64,000 bases of DNA from Hormiphora californensis (lineage: Eukaryota; Ctenophora; Tentaculata; Cydippida; Pleurobrachiidae): assembly GCA_020137815.1 (NCBI GenBank), contig CM035355.1, positions 4,636,520 through 4,700,519 on the forward strand, read 5' to 3'. The translations under genes were made by a program, and so were the position numbers. The notes beneath the pieces were generated by a model that saw nothing but the letters and a program-made list of their open reading frames with translations, had not been told where the DNA came from and did no database searches. Below are positions 23,499 to 34,006 of this stretch, in pieces; positions within the stretch are counted from its first letter, which is position 1; each line of letters opens with the position of its first letter.

Positions 23499-24277
23499 GA
23501 CCTACGTTTGTATATATAGGGCCGGCTTTTTGGATTTGGTGCAGGGGCAAAAAAATTTTTTTCTTCGTTTTTTCTGTTTTCTTCGGGTCGGAGGTGCCTG
23601 CCGGCACCTAAATATAGGGCCGTCACTTTTTGGATTTGGTGCAGGGGCAAAATTTTTTTTTTTCGTTTTTTCTGTTTTCTTCGGGTCGGAGGTGCCTGCC
23701 GGCACCTAAATACTAATTGTGAAATAGCACTGTAGCATTATCCCTTTTTCAATACGTTACTCCCCCAATCAGTTAATTTCGCAACTACTTTAACCCCCCC
23801 CCCCCCACTAGTTAAATATCACCCCTTTTAACCCTCTTCTCCTTTGTCTCGCTTCAAACGCCCACTCTTGACATTTCTAAACTGAGTCCCCCTTGGTTTT
23901 TTCGATTTTATACCCATACTTGAACATTTGGGGTGTCTTAGAAATTATTTCAAACTATCTTCTCAAGAATAATTTATGAGACAAGTACTCTAATACAAAG
24001 CACTATAACCACTACATCGTCTTAGAAATCATTATTGCATATTTATTAGATGTATTTGAGCTCCACTAAAATACTTTATCTGCAATTAAACAATTAATTA
24101 TAAACAATTAATTAATTTAAATAGCTAATTACCTTCCTTGTAGACCTTCTCCTGGAGTCCATTGAGCCTTGAAAACAGGATGCTCCTGTGACCACCCTCC
24201 ACATTGTAGAAACAGTTCATTCCACCATAACCAAGAGCGAGGAGGGCAGTAGCCGCAACAGCAGAAACACGAGACAT
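15914..24277 (-). CDS. PHB2: Prohibitin-2, 6 exons
   Basis: Exons: 24133-24277, 19800-19992, 18947-19031, 17530-17659, 16566-16716 and 15914-16148. Joined in phase they give 312 aa. PHB2 forms the ring-shaped prohibitin complex of the inner mitochondrial membrane with PHB1. Diagnostic PHB2 sequence includes [20 protein letters not shown], then [36 protein letters not shown] and a C-terminal coiled coil ([20 protein letters not shown]). [11 protein letters not shown] distinguishes it from PHB1. A short N-terminal hydrophobic segment ([14 protein letters not shown]) replaces the longer vertebrate leader. The C-terminus is unusual, ending in a repeated [14 protein letters not shown]. Intron 1 (about 4.1 kb) carries a large repeat array and pogo-like MITEs. 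Confidence 0.95.
16953..17345. repeat. (GA)n followed by a 340-bp pyrimidine tract
   Basis: A pure (GA)n run (about 16953-17000) is followed by a near-continuous C/T tract to about 17340. The abrupt purine-to-pyrimidine switch gives self-complementary potential. It lies in PHB2 intron 4 and is non-coding. Confidence 0.9.
17660..17800 (-). repeat. Repeated branch-point-like acceptor modules upstream of PHB2 exon 4
   Basis: On the minus strand, phrases with AGTAACACCCC- or TGAAACCCCTCCCC-type pyrimidine tracts recur three times behind the used acceptor (AG at 17660-17661). TTACTAAT words recur at 17652, 17672 and 17704. The copies are less regular than the arrays in UGGT or EIPR1. Confidence 0.5.
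18119..18190 (+). repeat. (GA)n microsatellite
   Basis: A pure GA run of about 55 bp followed by imperfect GAGAAG repeats, in PHB2 intron 3. It is preceded by CCGCTGAGCGGAG, a short palindrome. Confidence 0.9.
19580..19616. repeat. 18-bp perfect hairpin (ACGCGTCGCTGACTACTA)
   Basis: The arms are exact complements (19580-19597 and 19599-19616) around a single central base. It lies in PHB2 intron 2 next to a GGGGTAACTTCGTAACC phrase. It may be the remnant of a foldback element. Confidence 0.85.
19711..19781. mobile_element. Short pogo/Tigger-like MITE (67 bp)
   Basis: Flanked by TA; the left end is CAGTCGGACCCCGATTTACT and the right end is its complement with one change (GTCCGATTG). The CAGT start, the CCCCGATTTA motif and TA flanks resemble pogo/Tigger termini. 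It is only long enough to be two ends joined. It shares sequence with 22353-22524. Confidence 0.75.
19986..20140 (-). repeat. Tandem copies of the PHB2 exon-2 3' splice site
   Basis: TTTAGACCTGGGGAGA (minus strand TCTCCCCAG then GTCTAAA) occurs at about 19986 (used), 20038 and 20064, and as TTTAGATCTGGG at about 20120. Each copy includes the first seven bases of exon 2. Confidence 0.75.
20318..20365. repeat. Direct duplicate of a 43-bp intronic segment
   Basis: The phrase starting GATCGCAAAAGGCAAGCTTC and ending GACCCGAAGTTGG occurs here and again at about 21813-21857, about 1.5 kb away in the same PHB2 intron. The two copies bracket part of the degenerate array. Confidence 0.75.
20812..23470. 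repeat. Higher-order degenerate repeat array with TGCAGGGGCA words
   Basis: Two modules alternate about every 400-450 bp. Module a contains AAAAATCCGGC, TATGACTCGTAGTTATAC and CTAGAACATGC (near 20840, 21250, 21665, 22960 and 23350). Module b contains CCCACTTTTTG, TGAAGAGCATTCCTACAAAG and TTTCAAGTCGATATT (near 21050, 21480, 22615, 22795 and 23175). Between them GTGCAGGGGCA or CTCAGGGGCA phrases and AATTAATTAATT runs recur. Two poly-C runs (21774-21786, 23468-23490) sit at the ends of module copies. It is non-coding and fills most of PHB2 intron 1. Confidence 0.85.
22351..22526. mobile_element. pogo/Tigger-like MITE (172 bp)
   Basis: It is flanked by TA, with ends CAGTCGGACCCCGATTTACC and the perfect complement GGTAAATCGGGGTCCGACTG. 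Internally CCCCGATTTACCGGG recurs four to five times. Together with the 67-bp element at 19713-19779 it shows that a pogo-type transposase has been active in this genome. Confidence 0.8.
23512..23712. repeat. Two-copy tandem repeat, about 100-bp unit
   Basis: Two successive units both contain TTTTTGGATTTGGTGCAGGG, TTTTCTGTTTTCTTCGGGTC and GGAGGTGCCTGCCGGCACC. They differ by a few indels in T-runs. They lie in PHB2 intron 1. Confidence 0.9.
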
Positions 24278-24312
24278 GTTATACTTTAATGCTATGTTGG
24301 GAGAATCGATTA
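24278..24312 (-). promoter_or_regulatory. 3' splice site 14 nt upstream of the PHB2 start codon
   Basis: Minus strand: AACTAATCGATTCTCCCAAC leads to ATAG (AG at 24292-24293), then 14 nt to the ATG at 24277. It has a branch-like AACTAAT, pyrimidines and AG, as at internal acceptors. Confidence 0.55.
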
Positions 24313-24570
24313 GTTATTGGGTTTATAATTTAGTGTTGTTGGTAAAACAGGGGTCTGCAGCGGGGGGTCGTCAGGGCTTTGGGTGGGATTGGTACAGTGA
24401 TCTGTAATAGGGACGAGGGCCGAGACTCGAGGGGTTATAATAGGGATCTTATATCTATAGGGATTGGAACCGGGTTTAGGGATATATTAGGTCTGTCTAT
24501 TAGGGGACTCAGAGTTATACCTCGCGTGTCAGGAGCTCATTCAATATGTGTGTGATAGCTCAATAAAATA

Positions 24571-24644
24571 TATCAGTATGCTCCCCCTCGGCCCTCGTTC
24601 CTCTATCATAACTCAAACATATGAGGGCCGAGGGGGAGCTGATA
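24571..24644. repeat. Inverted repeat GCTCCCCCTCGGCCCTC
   Basis: The left arm (24571-24597, TATCAGTATGCTCCCCCTCG...) pairs with 24622-24644 (TGAGGGCCGAGGGGGAGCTG) around a loop of about 24 nt. It is upstream of PHB2. Confidence 0.75.
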
Positions 24645-24679
24645 TAAAATACACGTGTGTATATTAGAGCTACTAGCTG

Positions 24680-25748
24680 CCTTACCTTTCGCCTGGATTA
24701 ACATTGGTTTGTAGTCTTTTTGGTTTTCCCCCATTTTTTTCTTATTCTCTGCTTCGGTTTAACTTGGATTTTGCATTTTTAAAATAGTTTATTTTGTATT
24801 TTGATGTTTACTTGCTGGACCCCCTTCCCACCGGGGCTGTATCAGGGGATTACACCCCTAGTTCGGACGCTATGTGAGTGCTTTTGGGGTCTCATCTCTC
24901 ATTATTGTTTATTATCCCCTTTCATTATTTACCTTTGCCTTAGGTCAAAATTTCCTGGATGGTCCCCCTTTTTTTAAAAATTATTATTTTTTTCAAATTT
25001 TTTTTTTCCCCTTTTTTTTTAAAAATGGGCCCTTTTTTTTAAAACGGCTAAACCCAAAGGGGGGGAAAGTAAAGAAAGAAGGGGGGCCTGTAAAGTATTT
25101 GGGGAAATTTAAAGGGGGAAAATTTTTGGTTAATTTTTTGGGGGGGGTTTAAAAAAACCCCGGGTTTTTAATTTAAAGGGGGCCCAAAAAGGGGGGGGGG
25201 CCCCCCTATTCTCAGGAAAAAAAGGGAAAAAAAAGGCATCTGGGGGGGTTTGTTTTCCCTTTCTTTGTAAGTTTAAATTGGGAAGCCATCCCTTCATATA
25301 CTCAAAACATAGCGAGGAGGTCAGTAGCAGAACGGGCATAAAGTAGCGTTAGTACTTCATGCTATGTTGTAGAATCTTAGTTTTGGTTTATAATTTAGTT
25401 TGTTGGTAATACTGTTTTTTAGGCTAGGGGTATAGCACAGCGAGGGTTGGCTTTCAGTGTCTTTGGGTGTAGGACAGTGCCGAATAGGCAGGGGCGAGAC
25501 CGGGTTGTTATCTGATCTTATATTCTTATGCGATGTAATCGGGTTTTTACATTTGTTTTCTTTAGGCCACCATAACTAAAAAATAGAGTTATACTCCGGT
25601 CGACCCATTCAATTGTGCTTGTACTCACTAAATATCATCTAGCCTCCCTCGTCCCTGTTACCTCTATCATAACTCTAAATCATTATGTATCCGTATGGTA
25701 GCTGCATACTACTAATTAGACGTCCTGTATATTAGAGCTACTAGCTGC
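24680..25748. other. Probable assembly artefact: homopolymer-rich junk plus corrupted copy of the PHB2 5' region
   Basis: Sequence at about 24960-25260 is a chain of T, A, G and C homopolymers unlike anything else in the window. From about 25290 to 25748 the text tracks 24235-24680 (GCGAGGAGG, AATGCTATGTTG, GGTTTATAATTTAG, GTATATTAGAGCTACTAGCTGC) but with indels every 10-20 bp. This is how an uncorrected noisy read end looks when merged into a contig. Any reading frames here should be ignored. A truly old duplication is the alternative. Confidence 0.7.
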
Positions 25749-28140
<2,392 letters not shown>

Positions 28141-28816
28141 ATCTCGAGACCAAGCAACAAAATGGGAGAAAAACTTTGATTCCTTGATAAATGATGCAAG
28201 TACGTCCGCTGATTTTCCAATCATCAAGCACCACCAAAATATTTAGAATTCTATCGAAATATTTAGAATTCTGTCACTTATCTCTCACTCATTCTCACAC
28301 ACAAAACTTTCTCCAATTTTTTTAACACAACTTTCCTTCTCTCAGAGGGTGTACAATTGTTTACAGACTTTGCCAGAAAACACCATGCCGCTGAGAACAT
28401 AGAGTTTTGGTTGGCAGTTAATGAGTTCAAAAAGAAGAAACTACAAGGTGATAGGCTGAATGAGGCCACGCGGAGAATATATCGAACGTTTATTTGTAAC
28501 CAAAGCGAAAAACAGGTAAACACCATTCCAAGGACTCTCACTGAATTCTATATCCGAGTAGTCAATCCAGTCCGTAAAATGTCGCTGAATGAATGCTCCT
28601 TTATTCTCGATTTCCCTAAAATTATCAACGCTCTTCCACTCACAGATAAACATAAACGATATGATAAGGAAGGATATAATCCGTCGGATAGACGAACCGA
28701 CGATAACCATCTTCAACGAAGCCCAAGAACAGATCTATATCCTAATGAAGACTGATATCTATCCGCGGTTTTTACGGGACGAATCCTTTATTAGTCTCAC
28801 TGCCGAGAATTCATGA
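28141..28816 (+). CDS. RGS-domain protein, last three exons (5' part not identified)
   Basis: Exons 28141-28199, 28346-28515 and 28646-28816 join in phase on the plus strand. RGS domains accelerate GTP hydrolysis by G-alpha subunits. The reading shows the classical core: TKWEKNFDSLINDAKGVQLF, then TDFARKHHAAENIEFWLAVN, EFKKKK, a RIYRTFI segment, and RIDEPTITIFNEAQEQIYIL followed by MKTDIYPRFLRDE. The protein ends 12 residues after the domain (SFISLTAENS-stop), so nothing follows it. The part encoding the first RGS helix and any N-terminal domains (DEP, GGL or PDZ types) is not seen, so the subfamily cannot be assigned. This is the only clear plus-strand host gene; it converges on F8A. Confidence 0.85.
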
Positions 28817-29021
28817 AGGGAATCATGTTGTTGTATATTGATTGTGTGTGATGACAAGTCCGTCTCTTGGACTTCCTCCCTCCCTTTCTGTGATTGGTTT
28901 CGAGAGTGTGTGTTCAGTGAGACCGTGTGTGACAGCTGCACATTCCCTGCCTATTTTCTCTGATGCGTTTATGAAATCAACAAGTTATACGAGATCGAGA
29001 TACGTATGTTTTACCACATAT

Positions 29022-29069
29022 TTGCACGTGCAAATTCTGTGCACGTGCAAGTTTTGTGCACGTGCAAGA
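29022..29069. repeat. Three tandem palindromic CACGTG units
   Basis: Three copies of a unit of about 18 bp containing GCACGTGC (TTGCACGTGCAA, TGTGCACGTGCAAG, TGTGCACGTGCAAG). CACGTG is the E-box core and each unit is itself palindromic. Further GCACGTGCA words occur near 34307 and 34398. Confidence 0.85.
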
Positions 29070-29078
29070 TCGGCGCAC

Positions 29079-29161
29079 TCTCCACTCTAAAAGCCCCTGT
29101 CTTTGAGACTCAGGCAGGCGCCAGTCCTGGGACCTCAAACACAGGGCCTTTTTAGTGGAGA
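29079..29161. repeat. Foldback element, 83 bp
   Basis: TCTCCACTCTAAAAGCCCCT (29079-29098) pairs with AGGGCCTTTTTAGTGGAGA (29143-29161) with few mismatches. The interior contains CAGGCAGGCGCCAGTCCTGG, also self-complementary. No coding content. Confidence 0.75.
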
Positions 29162-29783
29162 GAGATGAGAGAAATATGGCAGTGTGTGTGAGTGTGAGGT
29201 GTGAGTACAGATTCAACAAGGGAGAGATTAGCAGGTCCGATTGCCCCAGGACCTGCACCTCAACAGGAGGAACAAGTGTGAGAAAATATGTATATTTGGT
29301 ATAGTATTATTTATTTGTTTACGGTTGTATAAATTATGTGTCTTCTTCGTGTCCGGGTACAACAGTGTTCTCACTTATGTCTGGGTCGGTATAGGGGTCA
29401 AGGTTTAGGGGATCAATAGGGGGGGGGGGGCGTGATTGGATATATAGAACTTCACTCAAATGTCAATCATGTAAAGATTTTATAATAAAGGCGAAATCAC
29501 AAAATAAAGTTAAATCTGAACTTGGTACCCCAGCCTTCTGCAGCCTTTGGAATTCTCCGTGGAATTGGAAGTCTGACGGACTGAATTCTTCTAGTCTATA
29601 GATTGCTGACCTAACGAATTCATTTACAGAGCTTCCTCTAAATATAAACCAAGTACCAACAACAATTCGTACACTGTACACAACAACACACAAAACAAAA
29701 ACAGACAAACTGAACATCTTTAAACTCGACATGGTCATGCTATATCACCTGCAAAATTATACAAAAAATATATTCCCCCTGCA

Positions 29784-32519
29784 TCATATTAGTACCAAAC
29801 TCACGGTCCTGACTTTTTTAATAAGAGCACCCAGTAGCTCGTTCTGCTCACCGGACAGCTTTGGGTGGAGCTTGTCTCTTAAACTTATTAGCACGTCTAA
29901 ATCCTGAGATGAGGAAGATAAGGCTAAAGGGAGAAAATGGGATTCAGAGGAAGTCCGAGGAAGTGTTTAAATCATGATAAGGGATCAGGAGGATATATGT
30001 TCATGGGAGAAAAATCAGATTCATCTTATCCAATATCCTTATTTAAGGGTAAGTTAAAATTGAATATATCTGGGGAAGATGAACGATAATATATAAATTT
30101 TATGAAGAGCATAAACATAACAAATGTCTCAACTACAAATTACCTTGTGCTCTGTTGCCATGACAATTTCAACCAGGGTACAGAACCGATCAGGTTGGGG
30201 GACCCTGTCCAGCAGATCAACCGGAACTGTGCTATACCGCTCTAGCAGATTCCTGATGGGGTTGTGTGTGAGAAGAAGTGAGTATAACTTTCTAAGTGAA
30301 TCTTGATAACCACTCAGCTATTAATGGTGCGTATTCAAGGTAGGCCAGTCATATGACGTCGATATATCGCTGAAAAAGGAAGTAATTGATCTAAAAGCGA
30401 TTCCGCTTCCAGGGCCCTCCAATGGGTCTCTACAACCACCAAAAAAATTTACCGCGGGTACCGCGATGGAGAAATCGGTAATTTCCGGGTTTATTTTGCA
30501 CTTGCATAAATATAGCCTAGGACGAATGCGATATACGGTAAAAACCGTCTTTGGAAACAAGTAGAAAAGAAATCAAGGGCACTAAAGTGTGTAGCGTCCT
30601 CGCATTAGTAGGGGTAGGTGCTGGAATTAAGTCTCTATCTTATCAGGTTAATTAGATAATTGGATAATTAGATGCGCACATAGCCGTTTTATGGTTATAC
30701 GGTAAAAACCATCTTTGGAATGGAGTAGAGAAAAAACCGAGGGTACTAGAGTGATCAGCGTCCTCGAATTAGTGGGGGTAGGTACCAAAATTAAGTTCCT
30801 ATCTCATCGCGTTAATTAGATAATTGGATAATTAGGTATGCGCATAACCGTTTTTAGGTTACATGGCTATAGCCACTTAGGAATGGTTTAGAGACTTTTC
30901 ATTGGTGCCATTTTGTAGGCAATAGCCAAGTTATTGGGGGTCAACGTCGGACTTTTAAACTCTATAATCAACCGTTTAGCCGTTATTTGGCTTTAAAGGT
31001 GCTCAAAGTGAGCAAAAAAGCGGTAAAAAGACCGATTTTGAGCACCTTTAAAGCCATATAACGGCTAAATGGTTAAATATAGAGCTTAAAAGTCCGACGT
31101 CGACCCCCCATAACTTGGCTATTGCCTACAAAATGGCACCAATGAAAAGACTCTAAACCATTCCTAAGTGGCTATAGCCATGTAACCTAAAAACGGTTAT
31201 GCGCATACCTAATTATCCAATTATCTAATTAACGCGATGAGATAGGAACTTAATTTTGGTACCTACCCCCACTAATTCGAGGACGCTGATCACTCTAGTA
31301 CCCTCGGTTTTTTCTCTACTCCATTCCAAAGATGGTTTTTACCGTATAACCATAAAACGGCTATGTGCACATCTAATTATCCAATTATCTAATTAACCTG
31401 ATAAGATAGAGACTTAATTCCAGCACCTACCCCCACTAATGCGAGAACGCTACACACTTTAGTGCCCTTGATTTCTTTTCTACTTGTTTCCAAAGACGGT
31501 TTTTACCGTATATCGCATTCGTCCTAGGCTATATTTATGCAGGTGCAAAATAAACCCGGAAATGACCGATTTCTCCATCGCGGTACCCGCGGTAAATTTT
31601 TTTGGTGGTTGTAGAGACCCATTGGAGTGCCCTGGAAGTGGAATCGCTTTTAGATCAATTAGTTCCATTTCACTATGTCATATGACTGGCCTAAGGGGTA
31701 ACAATTGTAGATTTTTCTAACCTGTGAGACCCGCGATCATGCAAATAACAACGCTACTAACATGAAGATACCTGTGAGTGGCTGAGAGGTGTTTCCGGGG
31801 CGTGTTCAGGATCAGTAGCAGTAAAATGGTGGTTAGTTCACAGTATTGTAGCGTATCATGGAGATGTGACGTCATGTTGCCTTTACTGCCCGTAAAGTTG
31901 TTAATCAGATCCACCAAGGTGTCCAAGGTGTCCAGGGCACCTGGGTCATGGTTTATTGGCAACATTCACTAAAAAGAATTTGACAACACTGGTAATCATA
32001 AAATAACGAGGCCAAATAGAAATATGCTGAGGGACCCGTACCTGTGTAGTTGAGAGTGTAGTTCCGACAGTAACAGAGCTTCCGTAAAATAACCACCTGA
32101 ATGAATGGTAACCCGTTGTTATGGTAACCATGGTAACCGGTTAACAAGATAGACAACGATATAATGGTACTAAATCAAATAAATAAAATAAATAAATTGA
32201 CATTGGTAACCGGTTGTCATGGTAACCATGATTGTTAACAAACCTGGAATGTAATATTCCCGGGATCTACCATTGTAGCGGCCCTCATAAAGTGTGGCTC
32301 CGCATCCGGGACATGACCCATCTCCAACAACAGACACCCCAACTCGACCGACAACTTCATAGCGAGATCTCGTTTGTTTGCTGCTGTCAACCGGGATATG
32401 GCCCGGTTGTAGCAGTCAATACCCGCTGACATGTACCGTTCGTGGGAGGAGATACAGAGTTTCTGTTGTTCTCGTTCTAACTGGGAGAGAGAGGGAGGTT
32501 TGAGAGTGAGAGTGAGAGA

Positions 32520-32577
<58 letters not shown>

Positions 32578-33767
32578 ATGTTTGAGAGTGGGGATAAGAA
32601 GGAGTGATGGGAGAAGTTAAACTTGAAGAGCATGGGAAAGGGAAGATAGTCAGAGAACTGATAAATGATTATTGCTATTGGCGTTATTTATGACAAATTG
32701 GGCTCCGAATGTTCGATGGAGATGTTGGGGAACCTAATCAGGATTCTCTCATCGCCGCCACCCGCGACCTCAATAAACAGGGAAGCGTCAAGCGACTTTG
32801 ATTAGCGTGGGGATAAGTCATAAGTGGGGATGTCGATATACAGGTGCAAATTATATAAGGGGGACTCAATTTATTACATTTGATCCTACCCCGAGAAAGA
32901 TTATTAAAACCTACCTCAAGAAATAGAGAAGCAGCTTTGGTAAGAGCACTAATTTCACCCACACTGTTGCCCAACTGTTCCTCACATTGTGACGCGGACA
33001 CATAGCAGCTCACCGCGTACTCCATACTCCCTGCACTTTGCAGCTGCTTGCCTGGGTGGGGCGGAGGGAGTTAGAATCAGGAACCGACCGACACAAGTAA
33101 ACAACCAATCAGAACTCGTTATTTAGGTCACGTGACTGGTTATCAGCCAATCATGCGGAGGGGGTTAGAATATTCATTTAGCTCATCAAATTTCTAGACA
33201 CCTATCATTTCATTCCCTTTTTACTCTGTCTCGTCACGTAAAATGAATATTATATACACCAGTGTATAACCACTTGCATGCGTCAACATCTAAATGGTCT
33301 CTCTCTCTCTCTCCCCCCTTTGCTCCAGAAGTTATTATGTGCTTAAAACCCAAGCAAAATATTCTGAAAGGGGGTGCAGGTGCGGTCAAAAACGAACCAT
33401 TTTAGGTGAGATTCTGATGTTTCTGGTGATTTGTTTAAAATATCAGAGGTGTCAGATGCCGTTCGAGAAACACGTAGAAACTCTTAAACCATTCTTGTCG
33501 TGTGTTAATCAACCATCCCAATTCGAACTAACGACTCAAAATAATTCGAAAGAAGTGATTCTCATAGAATTTTCCGAGTGAGATCGAACCCCCCCCCCCC
33601 CCCCCCCCCCGATCCAAGTACAAACAAGATAATCAGATCAGAATTCAGAACCTACCCAACGAGTAGAAGTTATCCCGGGCCTCTGTGATATTCGGCTTCT
33701 TCATAAACCTTTTCTTCAGTGACCTACAAATCTGAACATAACGGTCAACCGCAGCATTGGATGCCAT
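29784..33767 (-). CDS. F8A1: F8A / HAP40 (40-kDa huntingtin-associated protein) homologue, 7 exons
   Basis: Exons: 33656-33767, 32915-33051, 32244-32480, 32042-32096, 31772-31940, 30144-30252 and 29784-29903; 312 aa in phase. HAP40 is a TPR-like alpha-helical partner wrapped by huntingtin and is linked to endosome transport. Hallmarks: RYVQICRSLKKRFMKKPNIT near the start (vertebrate form KLKKRFLRKPN), SMEYAVSCYVSASQCEEQLG, ERYMSAGIDCYNRAI, an NYTGALDTLDTLVDL repeat, YCELTTILLLLILNTPRKHL, and the C-terminal block IVMATEHKDLDVLISLRDKL followed by SGEQNELLGALIKK. It lacks the proline-rich loop of mammals. Single-exon in mammals, it is split here. The C-terminus could differ, because GTGAGT after KKVRT is also a potential donor. 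The third-last intron from the start codon's far end (30253-31771) is filled by a palindromic element. Confidence 0.88.
30341..31693. mobile_element. Palindromic element family A, copy 2 (1349 bp, TA-flanked)
   Basis: Spans 30343-31691 with TA on both sides and is exactly the same length as copy 1 (5235-6583). The distinctive arm ends are swapped: the CGATATATCG version is on the left here and the GAAATGGAAC version on the right, so this copy is in the opposite orientation. Base differences from copy 1 are sparse. It is non-autonomous and lies within an F8A intron. Confidence 0.85.
32510..32578 (+). repeat. (GA)n microsatellite next to an F8A acceptor
   Basis: A GA run of about 55 bp ending in a G run. 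On the gene's sense strand it is (CT)n, and a further CT-rich stretch continues down to the acceptor CTCTCCCAG of F8A exon 3, so it extends the polypyrimidine tract. Confidence 0.9.
33079..33153. repeat. Half copy of an AGGAACCGACCG foldback element
   Basis: From AGGAACCGACCG through AACCAATCAGAACTCGTTAT to TGGTTATCAGCCAATCA it matches 43605-43680 almost base for base. The right inverted end present in the UGGT copy is missing here. Confidence 0.75.
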
Positions 33768-33795
33768 GCTAGAATAGTGGTAAAAATGTTAAACT
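33768..33795 (-). promoter_or_regulatory. 3' splice site 1 nt upstream of the F8A start codon
   Basis: Minus strand: AGTTTAACATTTTTACCAC then TATTCTAG (AG at 33769-33770), one C, then the ATG at 33767. It has a TTTAAC branch-like site, a pyrimidine tract and AG. Confidence 0.6.
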
Positions 33796-34006
33796 TGATA
33801 GTGATTTTAACTGCCAGAAAATGGAGGGGATTCAAATTGGGGGTTTGGTTGATTGTTGGATTTTGGGTACTGCAGGAGTGCCGGGTGTGAGCAGTTGGGT
33901 GTAAAAAACAACACCCTTCTGGGTAGACCTCTAGTCATTGAATACATAAAATAAATGAGTAAAATAATCTGGTGCACAGTCCTCAACTTGAAACTATTCT
34001 TGCCAG

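Larger units (their letters stand above)
28817..29783. other. Convergent intergenic region between RGS and F8A
   Basis: It holds two small repeats (29022-29069, 29079-29161), a G run at 29420-29431 and the probable 3'UTR of F8A. A 91-codon minus-strand frame at 29463-29738 with a hydrophobic start has no splice or family support. Confidence 0.5.

Noticed and set aside
25130-25339. Proline/phenylalanine-rich frames in the homopolymer block
   Set aside because: Sequence quality there looks artefactual.
29463-29738. 91-codon minus-strand frame with a hydrophobic N-terminus
   Set aside because: No recognisable family or splice partner, and it lies in the probable 3'UTR of F8A.
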